Notes under the pieces: generated by a model | Told to the model about the DNA's origin: nothing | The model's database searches: none | The model's input: only the letters and a program-made list of their open reading frames with translations | Position numbers and translations under genes: made by a program | In this document: one piece after another, positions 21,474 to 30,925 of the stretch | How the letters are laid out: each line of letters opens with the position of its first letter | How positions within the stretch are numbered: the stretch's first letter is position 1 | Assembly (NCBI RefSeq): GCF_004000985.1 | Contig: NZ_BIMH01000040.1 | Span: 1-45,764, forward strand | Length of the DNA: 45,764 nucleotides | Direction: 5' to 3' | Origin: Paenibacillus validus NBRC 15382 | Lineage (GTDB): Bacteria; Bacillota; Bacilli; Paenibacillales; NBRC-103111

Positions 21474-22721
21474 TTAGTAGCTCAAGCCCGGATACAGCGG
21501 GAATTGGGCTGTCAAATCCTTCACCATGCCGCGAACTCGGTCGTGTACGGCGGCGTCGGTTGGGTTTTTCAAAGTCAATGCGATAATCTTCGCGATCGTC
21601 TTCATCGCTTCTTGATCCATGCCGCGGGAAGTCGCCGCCGGCGTACCGATGCGGATACCGCTGGTGACGAACGGGCTGGTCGGGTCGAACGGAATCGCGT
21701 TCTTGTTGCATGTCACGCCGACTTCGTCGAGCAGGTGCTCGGCGTCTTTACCCGAGATGTTCAAGCTGCGCAGGTCGATCAGCATCAAGTGATTGTCCGT
21801 ACCGCCGGACACGAGGTTGATGCCTTCGGCAAGCAAGCCTTCAGACAACACTTTGGCGTTGTTCACGACGTTCTGCGCGTAAGTCGTGAATTCCGGCTGC
21901 AGCGCTTCGCCGAGCGCTACCGCTTTCGACGCGATGACGTGCATCAAAGGACCGCCTTGCGTGCCCGGGAACACAGCCTTATCGATCGCCGCCGCCCACG
22001 GCTTGCGGCACAGAATCAAGCCGCCACGAGGACCGCGGAGCGTCTTGTGCGTCGTCGTCGTCACGAAGTGCGCATGCGGCACCGGATTCGGGTGCAGGCC
22101 TGCCGCCACGAGACCGGCAATGTGCGCCATGTCAACCATGAACAGCGCGCCTACATCGTTCGCGATTTGCGCAAGCACTTCAAAGTCGATCGTACGCGGA
22201 TACGCGCTGGCGCCCGCTACGATCAGACGAGGCTTATGTTTGAACGCCGCTTTGCGGACGTCGTCGTAGTCAATGCGGGAATCTTTCTCCGAAACGCCAT
22301 ACGCCACGAAGTTATACAAAATGCCGGAGGCATTCACCGGGCTGCCGTGCGTCAAGTGACCGCCATGCGCAAGGTTCATGCCGAGAACCGTGTCGCCGGG
22401 TTGAAGAGCCGCCAGGTATACGGCCATGTTGGCTTGCGCGCCGGAGTGCGGCTGGACGTTAGCGTGCTCGGCGCCGAACAGCTCTTTCGCGCGGTCGCGG
22501 GCGATATCTTCAACGATATCGACGTACTCGCAGCCGCCGTAGTACCGCTTGTTCGGGTAGCCTTCCGCATATTTGTTCGTCAATACGGTACCCATCGCTT
22601 CCAGCACCGCTTGGCTCACGAAGTTCTCGGAAGCGATCAGCTCGATTTTATCGCGCTGACGGCCGAGCTCCAGATTCATTGCTTCGACGATTTTCGGATC
22701 TTGTTTACGTAAAAAGTCCAT
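21474..22721 (-). CDS. glyA: Serine hydroxymethyltransferase
   Basis: PLP enzyme converting serine and tetrahydrofolate to glycine and methylene-tetrahydrofolate, the main one-carbon source. The PLP lysine is Lys226 in [14 protein letters not shown]. From the ATG at 22719-22721 ([10 protein letters not shown]), preceded by GGGAGG, the product has 415 residues. It is the third gene after rpiB and ywlG and so lies under the ZTP riboswitch at 23984-24060, a sensible link since ZTP/ZMP builds up when 10-formyl-folate is short. Confidence 0.97.
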   Translation of the reverse strand: MDFLRKQDPKIVEAMNLELGRQRDKIELIASENFVSQAVLEAMGTVLTNKYAEGYPNKRYYGGCEYVDIVEDIARDRAKELFGAEHANVQPHSGAQANMAVYLAALQPGDTVLGMNLAHGGHLTHGSPVNASGILYNFVAYGVSEKDSRIDYDDVRKAAFKHKPRLIVAGASAYPRTIDFEVLAQIANDVGALFMVDMAHIAGLVAAGLHPNPVPHAHFVTTTTHKTLRGPRGGLILCRKPWAAAIDKAVFPGTQGGPLMHVIASKAVALGEALQPEFTTYAQNVVNNAKVLSEGLLAEGINLVSGGTDNHLMLIDLRSLNISGKDAEHLLDEVGVTCNKNAIPFDPTSPFVTSGIRIGTPAATSRGMDQEAMKTIAKIIALTLKNPTDAAVHDRVRGMVKDLTAQFPLYPGLSY

Positions 22722-22774
22722 GATAAGGTTCCTCCCGTTGATGTCAGATATAAATTCAGAGTCGTTTCTCAACT

Positions 22775-23395
22775 TTATTCGCAGGTTTCATTCGCAGGCT
22801 GCTGCATATCCGCCGCATACACCGCTCTGGCGCCCCCGATCAGCTTCGGACGGGTGAACGCCGCCTGCACGAACGCTTCGCCGATCCGCCGCACCGACGG
22901 CTTGAACGGAACCGCCACCCGCTTCAGGTGCATCCCGATCAATGTCCCGCCGATATCGAGGCCCGCGTGCGCCTGCACCGTCTCGACGACCACGGCAGAC
23001 CGTAAATGCCGATAAGCATAAGCAGCCATCGACCCGCCGGCTTTCGGCACCGGCACGACGCTTACCTGCTCGAAGCCGTACCGCTCCATCGCCTCGCGCT
23101 CCAAGACGAGCGCCCGGTTCAAATGCTCGCAGCACTGATACACCGGATAAAACCCGGCGTCCGCCCGCACGGCTTCCACCGCCTCGTACAACTGTCGGGC
23201 CACCGCTTCGCTCCCCGACGTTCCGATATGCCGTCCGAGCACCTCGCTCGTGCTTGTCCCGATAACCAAGAGCCGTCCGGGCTCGAGGTGTCCTGCCGCG
23301 GCAAGCTCGCGCAGGATCGTCTCCGCTTGCGAGCGGACCATCGTCAGATCCGGAGCAACCGCGGAAGCATCTTGTCCGATATTGGGAATGTTCAT
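22775..23395 (-). CDS. ywlG: YwlG family protein (TIGR01440, DUF436)
   Basis: A 206-residue protein of the conserved YwlG family, function unknown; the segment [21 protein letters not shown] and the later [12 protein letters not shown] are recognisable. I use the ATG at 23393-23395 ([10 protein letters not shown]) with GGAGAGAGG upstream. It sits between rpiB and glyA as ywlG does in Bacillus. Confidence 0.88.
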   Translation of the reverse strand: MNIPNIGQDASAVAPDLTMVRSQAETILRELAAAGHLEPGRLLVIGTSTSEVLGRHIGTSGSEAVARQLYEAVEAVRADAGFYPVYQCCEHLNRALVLEREAMERYGFEQVSVVPVPKAGGSMAAYAYRHLRSAVVVETVQAHAGLDIGGTLIGMHLKRVAVPFKPSVRRIGEAFVQAAFTRPKLIGGARAVYAADMQQPANETCE

Positions 23396-23414
23396 GTCGC
23401 GCCCCTCTCTCCGG

Positions 23415-23873
23415 TTACGGATGCAGCGCGTATTTATCTTCAAGCGCCTTCACTTTGCCGACGCGGTTCTTATGACGTTCTCCATTGGAAAATTCGGTTT
23501 CCAGCCAAATTTTCACAATCTCTAGGGCAACCCCCGGGCCGATCACGCGTTCGCCCATTGCTAACACGTTGGAATCGTTATGCTCCCGCGTCGCTTTCGC
23601 CGAGAACAAATCATGTACAAGCGCACAGCGGATGCCGGGCACCTTATTCGCCGCAATGGTCATCCCGATGCCGGTGCCGCAGATCAGAATCCCTCTGTCC
23701 GCTTTCCCCGACACCACGTCGTCGCAGACCGGAATCGCATAATCGGGATAATCGACAGAATCGGAACAATCGCAGCCGTAGTCGATGACCTCGTGACCCA
23801 ATTGTTCAATGAACGGCTTGATCACATCCTTCAACCGATACCCGCCGTGATCCGCACCCATTGCAATTTTCAT
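23415..23873 (-). CDS. rpiB: Ribose-5-phosphate isomerase B
   Basis: Interconverts ribose 5-phosphate and ribulose 5-phosphate. The 152-residue product shows GADHGGYRLKD, DYPDYA, the catalytic Cys65 in GILICGTGIGMTIAANK and REHNDSNVLAMGER. The start is the ATG at 23871-23873, after GAGGGCGAGAGAG. First gene of the ZTP-riboswitch operon rpiB-ywlG-glyA. Confidence 0.95.
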   Translation of the reverse strand: MKIAMGADHGGYRLKDVIKPFIEQLGHEVIDYGCDCSDSVDYPDYAIPVCDDVVSGKADRGILICGTGIGMTIAANKVPGIRCALVHDLFSAKATREHNDSNVLAMGERVIGPGVALEIVKIWLETEFSNGERHKNRVGKVKALEDKYALHP

Positions 23874-23934
23874 CTCTCTCGCCCTCCTCGCTATTGTCCA
23901 TTTCATTATAACTCAAAACGCGACGGCAAAAAAA

Positions 23935-23985
23935 CGAAAAAAGAGCATGACACAACGCGAGATATCCCGCGTGATGCTGCTCTTT
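23935..23985 (-). terminator. Riboswitch-linked terminator before rpiB
   Basis: AAAGAGCA pairs with TGCTCTTT (arms 23978-23985 and 23940-23947), with an inner ACGCG/CGCGT stem, and a T run follows on the minus strand. It starts exactly where the ZTP aptamer ends, so it is the likely expression platform rather than only the end of ywlE. Confidence 0.85.
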
Positions 23986-24060
23986 GCCCAGGCGACCGGC
24001 CGTATATCCCGATGCTCCACCGTGGTTGAATCCACTTGTCGCCAGTTACACCGGGTCTGA
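23984..24060 (-). ncRNA. ZTP riboswitch (pfl motif) controlling rpiB-ywlG-glyA
   Basis: On the minus strand the leader contains the conserved pfl/ZTP elements in order: GGTGTAACTGGCGA, a hairpin with GTGG/CCAC arms, the CCACGGTGGAGCATCG segment and, after a linker, GGTCGCCTGGGCA, the class hallmark. An intrinsic terminator begins right after the aptamer. Known family behaviour is that ZTP/ZMP binding disrupts the terminator and turns on folate and one-carbon genes; glyA as third gene fits. A promoter lies immediately upstream. Confidence 0.93.
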
Positions 24061-24073
24061 TGTTGTTACAATT

Positions 24074-24102
24074 ATCATAGCCCATTCCGCGATGGCTGTA
24101 AA
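24074..24102 (-). promoter_or_regulatory. Sigma-A promoter of the ZTP-riboswitch operon
   Basis: Minus strand TTTACA (24097-24102), 17-base spacer, TATGAT (24074-24079). Transcription would start near 24067, a few bases before the riboswitch aptamer. Confidence 0.8.
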
Positions 24103-24144
24103 GCCTAACTTGTTACGGCTTCGAATCGTAGAGCGGACCGGCGG

Positions 24145-24729
24145 TTAGCGGTTCGCCCGCAGCTTCGCCGCCAGCTTGATTAAGCATTCCTCTATCTCTT
24201 GGGCTGCGCTCTGATACATCCGAAGCGAGCCGCCATACGGGTCAGCGATGTCGTGCGAAGGCACCTCTTGCTGCAGTTCCTCGATACGGCGGCGCTCCTC
24301 GTCGGTCACCGGCTCGGACAACGCCTGCTTCAGCTGAACCTCTGTCAGCAGCGTTTCGATTTCCGCGATTTTGACCGCTGCTCCCGCGTCATCCTGCACA
24401 TATTCTTTCAGCGTATACACCTTATCGACCGCTTCCGGGTACAGCTGGATCGTATGTCTTTTATGGCTGGAGGTCATCGTTAACACCAAATCGGCCCAAT
24501 CGACCAGCGATTGTGACAGAAGCGTCGATTCCGACGGCCCGCTGCTGCCCTTCATGGAAAGCACGGATGCGGCATGATCGGAGATCGGCGTTCCCGGGTA
24601 CGCCGACACGCCGGCCGAGCGAACCTCGATGTCGGACAACCCCGCTTCCGCCAATATGCTGCGCATGATCCCCTCCGCCATCGGACTGCGGCACGTATTG
24701 CCTGTACATACGAACAAAATCCGGTTCAT
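24145..24729 (-). CDS. ywlE: Low-molecular-weight phosphatase, protein-arginine phosphatase type
   Basis: Member of the low-molecular-weight tyrosine phosphatase family, 194 residues. The P-loop CTGNTCRSP begins with the nucleophile Cys8; threonine at position 12 corresponds to the residue that gives Bacillus YwlE its phospho-arginine specificity. The general-acid aspartate lies in ADPYGG. Compared with the family it carries an inserted acidic segment (about residues 112-155). Neighbours mntP and ywlC are those found in Bacillus. Confidence 0.9.
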   Translation of the reverse strand: MNRILFVCTGNTCRSPMAEGIMRSILAEAGLSDIEVRSAGVSAYPGTPISDHAASVLSMKGSSGPSESTLLSQSLVDWADLVLTMTSSHKRHTIQLYPEAVDKVYTLKEYVQDDAGAAVKIAEIETLLTEVQLKQALSEPVTDEERRRIEELQQEVPSHDIADPYGGSLRMYQSAAQEIEECLIKLAAKLRANR

Positions 24730-24822
24730 CTTCTCTCCCCGCTTTCTTCATCCATTATGATAAGAATGGTCCTGCCTTTCTTAGTTTACCTCAAAATCGC
24801 CCAATTATGGATAACTAGGCGC

Positions 24823-25386
24823 TTAGAACAAAAAATGAATGCCAAAGGCGAGCAAGATGACGCCGCCCAGCGCCTCGCCGTATTCGCCTGTCCACTCGCC
24901 TACGCGCCGGCCGAGCAGCAATCCGGCGATCGACATGAGACCGCCGGCGGCGCCGAACATCAGCACCGTCATCATCACGTCTCCGGCAAACATCCCCAGC
25001 GACACGCCCACGGAGAACGAATCGATGCTAACGCTGAAGGCGAACAGCATCAATCCCCAAAAGTTCCGGTGGTTGTGGCCCCGCGTTTCATTCGACTGCA
25101 GCGCGCTGTACACCATATGTGCGCCAAGGAGCACCAGCAGGAGACCGCCGCCTACCGTCGCCACTTTCCCGAGCAGCACGCTCAAGTAACCGCCTGTCCA
25201 CATGCCGGCCAGCGGCATGACCATATGAAAGAGCGCGGTCACGACACTGATTTTCAATACATCCAGCTTGCGGATGCCTCTCATCCCAATGCCGAGGCCA
25301 AGCGATAGCGCATCCAATCCGAGGGCCAGCGCCAGTAAGCCGGTGGACACGAGTTGTCCCCAATACAGCGGTGCTGCCAAATCCAT
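24823..25386 (-). CDS. mntP: Manganese efflux pump MntP
   Basis: Membrane protein of 187 residues with six helices arranged as two repeats, each with the conserved aspartate of the MntP family: Asp25 (LGLDALSLGLGIG) and Asp122 (VSIDSFSVGVSLG). It exports manganese. No yybP-ykoY manganese riboswitch is visible in the 84-base upstream spacer, so it may depend on upstream transcription. The gene is called ywlD in Bacillus. Confidence 0.92.
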   Translation of the reverse strand: MDLAAPLYWGQLVSTGLLALALGLDALSLGLGIGMRGIRKLDVLKISVVTALFHMVMPLAGMWTGGYLSVLLGKVATVGGGLLLVLLGAHMVYSALQSNETRGHNHRNFWGLMLFAFSVSIDSFSVGVSLGMFAGDVMMTVLMFGAAGGLMSIAGLLLGRRVGEWTGEYGEALGGVILLAFGIHFLF

Positions 25387-25470
25387 GCCTTCTACCTCCC
25401 TGTCCCACTCCTAACCAACCTATGCGGGACAAGGGGGAAACATGTCTTCCTGCAGGAAGCATCATGATCC

Positions 25471-26532
25471 TTACACTTGTAAAATGCGGCCGCTTGCGGC
25501 TTTACGCAGGCGGTTCATGACTGCGGCGCCAATCCCTTCCTCGGGACAAGCCTCCGCCACGATGAACGTGGCGTCCGCCTCGTCGAACGAACGGAGCGCC
25601 GCGTACAGCTCCCGCCCGACCGACGCCAGGTCGGAGAGGCGGCCGCACACGGCCGCATGGTCGGCCTGCACGGCATCCGCGTGCTCGGCGAAGACGAGCG
25701 CGCCCGTGCGTTCGCCGCGAGCGCGCGCCGCCTCCAGCTCGCGCCGCATGCGCGCGAGCACCTGCTGCCGATCGGCGCCCTGCACGATCGTGAGCTGTCC
25801 ACGCGGCGCGTAGTGGGCATATTTCATGCCCGGCGCCCGCGGCGTCTCTTGGGCGGTGGGCGCCTCCACCGCCTCCACGAGGCGCACGCCCGCAGGCAGC
25901 GCGCGGCGAAGCTCGCCGGCGGTGACGCCGCCCGGACGCAGTACGTGCAGCGCGTCGCCCGCCAGCTCGACGACGGTGGACTCAAGGCCGACGCCTGCGG
26001 TGCCGCCGTCCACGACGCCGTCGATGCGCCCGTCCAAGTCGCGCAGCACGTGCGCCGCTTGCGTCGGACTCGGGCGCCCGGAGCGGTTCGCGCTCGGCGC
26101 GGCGACCGGGCAGCCGGCGGCGGCGATGAGCGCAAGCGCGACCGGATGGTCGGGCATGCGCACGCCCACGCTGGACAGCCCGGCGGTGACGAGCGGCGAC
26201 AGCACGCCCGGGCGTGCCGGCAGCACGATCGTGAGCGGCCCCGGCCAGAACGCGTCCATCAACCGCAAAACGGCCTCCTCCGGCGGAGCGGTCAGCTCGG
26301 CCAGTTGAGACCTGTCGGCGATATGCACAATCAGCGGATTGTCAGACGGTCGGCCCTTGGCGGCAAAGATAGCGGACACGGCCTCCGTATTGCGCGCATC
26401 CGCACCGAGCCCGTAGACCGTTTCCGTCGGAAACGCCACCGTTCGCCCGGTCCGCAGCCAGGACGCCGCTTCCTGCAGCGCCTGCGCGGCCGGCTGCGCC
26501 GCATCCGTCTTCCATATCTTCGTCTCCATCAT
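25471..26532 (-). CDS. ywlC: Threonylcarbamoyl-AMP synthase (Sua5/YwlC type)
   Basis: Makes threonylcarbamoyl-adenylate for the t6A37 modification of tRNAs reading ANN codons. The N-terminal YrdC domain shows AFPTETVYGLGADA, KGRPSDNPLIVHI and SANRSGRPSPTQAAHV; a C-terminal Sua5 domain brings it to 353 residues. The start is chosen at the ATG 26530-26532 (MMETKIWK), after GGGAGGATGG. The interior (about 25540-26260) is strikingly GC-rich compared with its neighbours. Confidence 0.93.
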   Translation of the reverse strand: MMETKIWKTDAAQPAAQALQEAASWLRTGRTVAFPTETVYGLGADARNTEAVSAIFAAKGRPSDNPLIVHIADRSQLAELTAPPEEAVLRLMDAFWPGPLTIVLPARPGVLSPLVTAGLSSVGVRMPDHPVALALIAAAGCPVAAPSANRSGRPSPTQAAHVLRDLDGRIDGVVDGGTAGVGLESTVVELAGDALHVLRPGGVTAGELRRALPAGVRLVEAVEAPTAQETPRAPGMKYAHYAPRGQLTIVQGADRQQVLARMRRELEAARARGERTGALVFAEHADAVQADHAAVCGRLSDLASVGRELYAALRSFDEADATFIVAEACPEEGIGAAVMNRLRKAASGRILQV

Positions 26533-26568
26533 CGAATTCCATCCTCCCGATGTAACCTGCACCCCGTA

Positions 26569-27375
26569 TTAAGCAAACAGCGACGCGACTTTCTTCATCA
26601 TATCCCAGAGGAAAAATCGGACTTCCGGCTTAGCGCTTTCTGTGGTTTCCGCGGTTTCCGCCGCTTGCTGAGTCGCGTCCGCGTTCTGCTTTGCAGCAGC
26701 ATCCGTTTTGGAAGCTTTCGCCGCTTCTTTCCCTGCGCTTTTCCCTTTTTCCGCACCGGCGGCTTCGGACTTGCTCGCGCTCATCTTGTCCTTCTGTTCC
26801 GGTTCGTCGTCAAACGCTGCCGCATGGGCTTTATTTTGTTTCTTGACGACCATCTCCGAATCGACGAAGCAAAGCGGCGGGAACAGCACGCACCACCAAT
26901 TTTGCCCGGCGGCGGCGCCGATCGATATGCGCAGCGCCTCGTAATCGCCGGCCGGATATACTTGATTGCCGTACATTTTCGTCGGGAACGGGACGAGCCC
27001 AAGCTCCACCTGATACGTATAGTCAAAGCCGTTCTGCTGCAGCGTCTCACGGACTACCGCTCCCAGCTCCGGCAAGTGCTTGCGAATGGTTTCGCGCGCC
27101 GCCTCCAGGCCGTCGGGTTGTTGAACCCAGCCGGACATCTCCGCAATAACGGCGTCACGGACCTCGCGTTTGATCCATTGGTCGGCAGGCGCATCGGAAT
27201 TGGCCAGGATGCGCAGGCGGATCGACTCCGCCGGGATGACGCTTGCGCCCGCTTCATCAGCTTTAGACGCCGTGAAGAGCATCGCATTCGCGCGGCTCGA
27301 CTCCCAGCACATCAGAAGCATCAACAAAGCGAACCCCACATACGCATACCGTTTCCACGCAAACCGTTTGACCAT
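26569..27375 (-). CDS. spoIIR: Stage II sporulation protein R
   Basis: Forespore-made signalling protein exported to the intermembrane space to activate SpoIIGA and so pro-sigma-E processing in the mother cell. From the ATG at 27373-27375 (MVKRFAWKRYAYVGF) there is an N-terminal membrane/signal segment (about residues 6-28), then the conserved SpoIIR domain (IPAESIRLRILANSDAPADQ to GQNWWCVLFPPLCFVD). A Lys/Ala/Ser-rich low-complexity linker (about 190-250) precedes the hydrophobic C-terminus. A sigma-F-type promoter lies 70-100 bases upstream. Confidence 0.94.
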   Translation of the reverse strand: MVKRFAWKRYAYVGFALLMLLMCWESSRANAMLFTASKADEAGASVIPAESIRLRILANSDAPADQWIKREVRDAVIAEMSGWVQQPDGLEAARETIRKHLPELGAVVRETLQQNGFDYTYQVELGLVPFPTKMYGNQVYPAGDYEALRISIGAAAGQNWWCVLFPPLCFVDSEMVVKKQNKAHAAAFDDEPEQKDKMSASKSEAAGAEKGKSAGKEAAKASKTDAAAKQNADATQQAAETAETTESAKPEVRFFLWDMMKKVASLFA

Positions 27376-27445
27376 TTCGATCGCCGCCTCTCTCATACTC
27401 CAAGCCTGAACCGCTAGCAACTTCGAATCTATCGAATCTAGTTTC

Positions 27446-27475
27446 TAGTGTTTCCGGCTTTAAGAGAGTCTAAAC
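27446..27475 (-). promoter_or_regulatory. Sigma-F-type promoter of spoIIR
   Basis: Minus strand GTTTA (27471-27475), 15-base spacer, GGAAACACTA (27446-27455). Both boxes fit the published sigma-F consensus (GYWTA, GGNRANANTW) at every specified position. SpoIIR is sigma-F controlled in Bacillus. Confidence 0.82.
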
Positions 27476-27499
27476 GTGGCGATCCGTTATATTTTATCG

Positions 27500-28450
27500 T
27501 TACTTCCGATACGCGATGACGTGCCGTTCAATGCCGGCCAAGTCGGGAACGACATACAAGTCGTCCCAATCGCCGGCCTGTTCGAGCAGCCCCCGGACCG
27601 CTTGCGCTTGCCCGAAGCCGACTTCAAAGCCGACCAGCCGCGGCAAGGCAACAAGCCCGGCCAGCTGGGCCGTCATCCGCCTGTACAGCACGAGACCGTC
27701 CTCCCCGCCGTACAGCGCGGTTCGAGGTTCATACAGCCTGACTTCCGGCTGCAGACCCGGTTCGTCTGCTTCCGGAATGTACGGCGGATTGGACACGAGA
27801 ATGTCGATCCGTTCACGGCGCTCGATCCACGGACGCAATAGATCTCCTTCGGCGAACGTAACTCTTTCGCCGACGCCGAGACGAAGCGCATTGCTCCGGG
27901 CAACGGCAAGCGCCTCCGGCGACAGATCGGATGCCAGCACACGCCATTCGGCGCAAGCTGCGGCTAAAGTCAAGGCAATGGCTCCGCTTCCCGTCCCGAT
28001 ATCGCATACAGTCGGTCGGTGGCGGACGGCCTCTCGCTCCTCTGCCCCGTCTGCATGCCTCAACAAGCCTGTCCCGCTATCCACGGCCTCCGCACTCCAA
28101 AGCAACCGTCCGAGACGCAGCACCTCCTCGACGAGCAGTTCCGTCTCCGGTCGCGGAATGAGCACCGCAGGCGTTACTTCGAAAGCATGCCCATAAAACT
28201 CCTGCTCCCCGATTATATATTGCACCGGTTCGCCGGCCGCTTTCCGCTCCAGAAGCGCCTTCCAATTTCCTAATTGTTCCACGGGGAACTTTTCTCCCCA
28301 TCGGAGCAGCATACCGCTGCGGCTTTCCCCGAGCACATGCTCAAGCAGACGTTCAGCGTTCGCTTCCGGATCCCGCACCCCGTGCCGCCGCAAAAAAGAA
28401 GAAGCCTCCGAGTAGGCTTCACGTATCGTCAAACGCCGTTCCTCAAGCAC
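27500..28450 (-). CDS. prmC: Release factor glutamine methyltransferase
   Basis: Methylates the GGQ glutamine of release factors. The SAM-binding [14 protein letters not shown] and the catalytic NPPY ([11 protein letters not shown]) are intact, with the N-terminal helical release-factor binding domain. I favour a GTG start at 28448-28450 ([11 protein letters not shown] read as Met first), 9 bases after AAGGAG, overlapping the prfA stop by 8 bases; 316 residues. An upstream ATG within prfA would give 330. Confidence 0.93.
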   Translation of the reverse strand: MLEERRLTIREAYSEASSFLRRHGVRDPEANAERLLEHVLGESRSGMLLRWGEKFPVEQLGNWKALLERKAAGEPVQYIIGEQEFYGHAFEVTPAVLIPRPETELLVEEVLRLGRLLWSAEAVDSGTGLLRHADGAEEREAVRHRPTVCDIGTGSGAIALTLAAACAEWRVLASDLSPEALAVARSNALRLGVGERVTFAEGDLLRPWIERRERIDILVSNPPYIPEADEPGLQPEVRLYEPRTALYGGEDGLVLYRRMTAQLAGLVALPRLVGFEVGFGQAQAVRGLLEQAGDWDDLYVVPDLAGIERHVIAYRK

Positions 28451-29522
28451 CGGCGTACTCTCCTTTTTCCATCTGATCCGTTTGCGCCGCAATCGTAAGC
28501 GCCGAAACGATCTCTTCCATATCGCCGTTCAATACGGCGTCCAGCCGGTGCAGCGTCAAGCCGATCCGATGATCGGTCACGCGGCTTTGCGGGAAGTTGT
28601 ACGTGCGAATCCGCTCCGAACGGTCGCCGGTGCCGACCTTGCTTTTCCGCTCCGCGCCGTACTTCTCCATCTCTTCCTGCTGCATCTTGTCATAGATACG
28701 GGCGCGCAGCACTTGCAGCGCCTTCTCTTTGTTCGAGTTTTGCGACTTGCCGTCCTGGCAGGTCGCTACGATGCCCGTAGGGATATGCGTGACGCGAACG
28801 GCCGACTTCGTCGTATTGACGGATTGTCCGCCCGCTCCGCTCGAACAGAACGTATCGACGCGAATGTCGTTATCGTGAATCTCGATGTCGAAATCTTCCA
28901 TCTCCGGCATCACCGCAACCGTCGACGTCGACGTATGAATGCGTCCACCGGACTCTGTTGCCGGTATGCGCTGTACCCGGTGTGCGCCGCTCTCGAACTT
29001 CAGTTTGCTGTAAGCGCCCTTCCCGTTCACGAGGAAAATAATCTCTTTGAACCCGCCGAGATCGTTCATGTTCACATCCAGCACTTCCGTCCGCCAGCCT
29101 TGCGCGTCCGCGAATTTGGTATACATCCGATACAAATCGGCTGCGAACAAAGCCGCTTCATCGCCGCCGGCCGCGCCGCGGATTTCTACGATTACGTTCT
29201 TATCGTCGTTCGGATCCTTCGGCATCATCAACACCTTGATCCGCTCTTCCAGCTCGTCCTTGCGCGCGGACAGCTCTTCCAGCTCCATCTTGACGAGCTC
29301 TTTCATCTCGTCGTCGAGCTTCTCGTTCTGCATCGCCCGCGCCGCCTCATATTGTTCCATAACGCTCTTATACTCTGTATAAGCTTCATACGTCTCTTGC
29401 AGATCCGACTGCTCCTTGGAATACTCGCGAAGCTTCTTGGAATCCGACGCGACATCCGGGTCGCACAACAACTCGCTTAACTTATCGTAACGGTCAGCCA
29501 AAGCTTGTAACCGATCCAGCAT
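28443..29522 (-). CDS. prfA: Peptide chain release factor 1
   Basis: Terminates translation at UAA and UAG. The stop-codon recognition tripeptide PAT is in [12 protein letters not shown] and the catalytic GGQ in [17 protein letters not shown]. Product 359 residues, standard length. Followed by overlapping prmC, the enzyme that methylates it. Confidence 0.97.
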   Translation of the reverse strand: MLDRLQALADRYDKLSELLCDPDVASDSKKLREYSKEQSDLQETYEAYTEYKSVMEQYEAARAMQNEKLDDEMKELVKMELEELSARKDELEERIKVLMMPKDPNDDKNVIVEIRGAAGGDEAALFAADLYRMYTKFADAQGWRTEVLDVNMNDLGGFKEIIFLVNGKGAYSKLKFESGAHRVQRIPATESGGRIHTSTSTVAVMPEMEDFDIEIHDNDIRVDTFCSSGAGGQSVNTTKSAVRVTHIPTGIVATCQDGKSQNSNKEKALQVLRARIYDKMQQEEMEKYGAERKSKVGTGDRSERIRTYNFPQSRVTDHRIGLTLHRLDAVLNGDMEEIVSALTIAAQTDQMEKGEYAGA

Positions 29523-29688
29523 TCGTCATCCATCCTTTCTTTCCGTAACCCGTTTTTCCTTACTAAGCGACCATCCTGTCCTTCAACACCCATTGCTCCG
29601 AGCAGGCGTCTTCTTCATGCCGACCACCGCTGATCTTCCCGCTTCCTCGCGCCAAGGCTGCAGGCACTTGGACCGTCTCTTAGCCTAG

Positions 29689-30789
29689 CTAAACGTTGAA
29701 ACGGAAGTGCATGACGTCGCCGTCTTGAACGACATATTCTTTGCCCTCGAGGCGCAGCAAACCTTTTTCCTTTGCAGCATTCATCGAGCCCGAACCGATC
29801 AGATCATCGTAGCCGACAACCTCAGCGCGGATAAAGCCGCGTTCGAAATCGGTATGGATTACGCCTGCCGCCTGCGGCGCTTTCATTCCTTTGCGGATCG
29901 TCCATGCGCGAACTTCCTGTACCCCTGCCGTAAAATACGTGTACAGCCCGAGCAGCCTGTAAGCGGCACGGATCAACCGGTTCAACCCGGATTCGGCAAG
30001 GCCCAGCTCCTCCAGAAACATCTGCTTGTCCTCGCCTTCCAGCTCAGCGATCTCCGATTCCACCTTCGCGCTGATCGGAACCACTTCCGCGCCTTCGAGC
30101 GCCGCGTATTCGCGCACTTTCTGCACATACGGATTGCCGTCCGTGTCCGCAACCTCCGCCTCACTGACATTCGCCGCATACAACACCGGCTTCATCGTCA
30201 GCAGGTGCAGGTCGCGGATCAGCAAGCGCTCCTCATCGCTCAGCTCGACGCTGCGCGCCGGCTTATCGTTGTAGAGCGCCTCCTTAATGCGTTCCAGACA
30301 CTCGACTTCCTGCGCATATTTCTTGTCGCCGCCCTTCATGTTCTTCCGGGAGCGATCGATTCTTTTGTCCACCGAATCCACGTCCGCCAAAATCAGTTCC
30401 AGGTTGATCGTCTCGATATCGCTGATCGGGTCGACCGTTCCGGAAACGTGCGTAATGTTCTCGTCTTGGAAACAGCGTACGACATGCACGATGGCGTCCA
30501 CCTCGCGGATGTGGGCAAGGAACTTATTGCCGAGTCCCTCGCCTTGGCTTGCGCCCTTGACCAATCCGGCAATATCGACGAATTCGAACGCCGTAGGCAC
30601 GATGCGATTCGGCACGACGATTTCCGCCAAGCGGGTCAAGCGCTCATCCGGTACCTCCACTACGCCGACATTCGGATCGATCGTGCAGAACGGATAGTTA
30701 GCCGACTCCGCACCGGCCTGTGTAATGGCGTTAAACAACGTAGATTTACCGACATTCGGCAAACCGACGATTCCACAAGAAAGACTCAT
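29689..30789 (-). CDS. ychF: Ribosome-binding ATPase YchF
   Basis: Obg-related P-loop protein that prefers ATP and binds ribosomes. G1 is [12 protein letters not shown], the switch region follows, and the usual NKxD is replaced by the YchF form (ANVSEAEV); the C-terminal TGS domain ends DVMHFRFNV. 366 residues, family length. It has its own promoter; the 166-base gap to prfA contains nothing I recognise. Confidence 0.96.
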   Translation of the reverse strand: MSLSCGIVGLPNVGKSTLFNAITQAGAESANYPFCTIDPNVGVVEVPDERLTRLAEIVVPNRIVPTAFEFVDIAGLVKGASQGEGLGNKFLAHIREVDAIVHVVRCFQDENITHVSGTVDPISDIETINLELILADVDSVDKRIDRSRKNMKGGDKKYAQEVECLERIKEALYNDKPARSVELSDEERLLIRDLHLLTMKPVLYAANVSEAEVADTDGNPYVQKVREYAALEGAEVVPISAKVESEIAELEGEDKQMFLEELGLAESGLNRLIRAAYRLLGLYTYFTAGVQEVRAWTIRKGMKAPQAAGVIHTDFERGFIRAEVVGYDDLIGSGSMNAAKEKGLLRLEGKEYVVQDGDVMHFRFNV

Positions 30790-30839
30790 ATATAAACAGC
30801 TCCTTATGCTCTGAACGGAATTTCAAATCCTGACATTAT

Positions 30840-30869
30840 ATTATATCCCAAAAGTAGGCCCCGTGTCAT
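30840..30869 (-). promoter_or_regulatory. Sigma-A promoter of ychF
   Basis: Minus strand ATGACA (30864-30869), 18-base spacer, TATAAT (30840-30845). A second TATAAT lies 5 bases further on (30835-30840). Confidence 0.75.
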
Positions 30870-30880
30870 CTCCCTATGGG

Positions 30881-30909
30881 AAAAACCCTCCTTCCATTCG
30901 GAAAGAGGG
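30881..30909 (-). terminator. Terminator after the amidase gene
   Basis: Ten-base stem (30886-30895 with 30900-30909, nine paired) with ATTC loop, followed by five T residues on the minus strand. Confidence 0.88.
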
Positions 30910-30925
30910 CATGGTGACGGGCGCG

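Noticed and set aside
25387..25470. Manganese (yybP-ykoY) riboswitch before mntP
   Set aside because: The spacer is too short and lacks the conserved elements.
25657..27417. Long plus-strand open frame opposite ywlC and spoIIR
   Set aside because: It arises from GC-rich codons of the real minus-strand genes, is Arg/His-rich without any recognisable domain and has no ribosome binding site.
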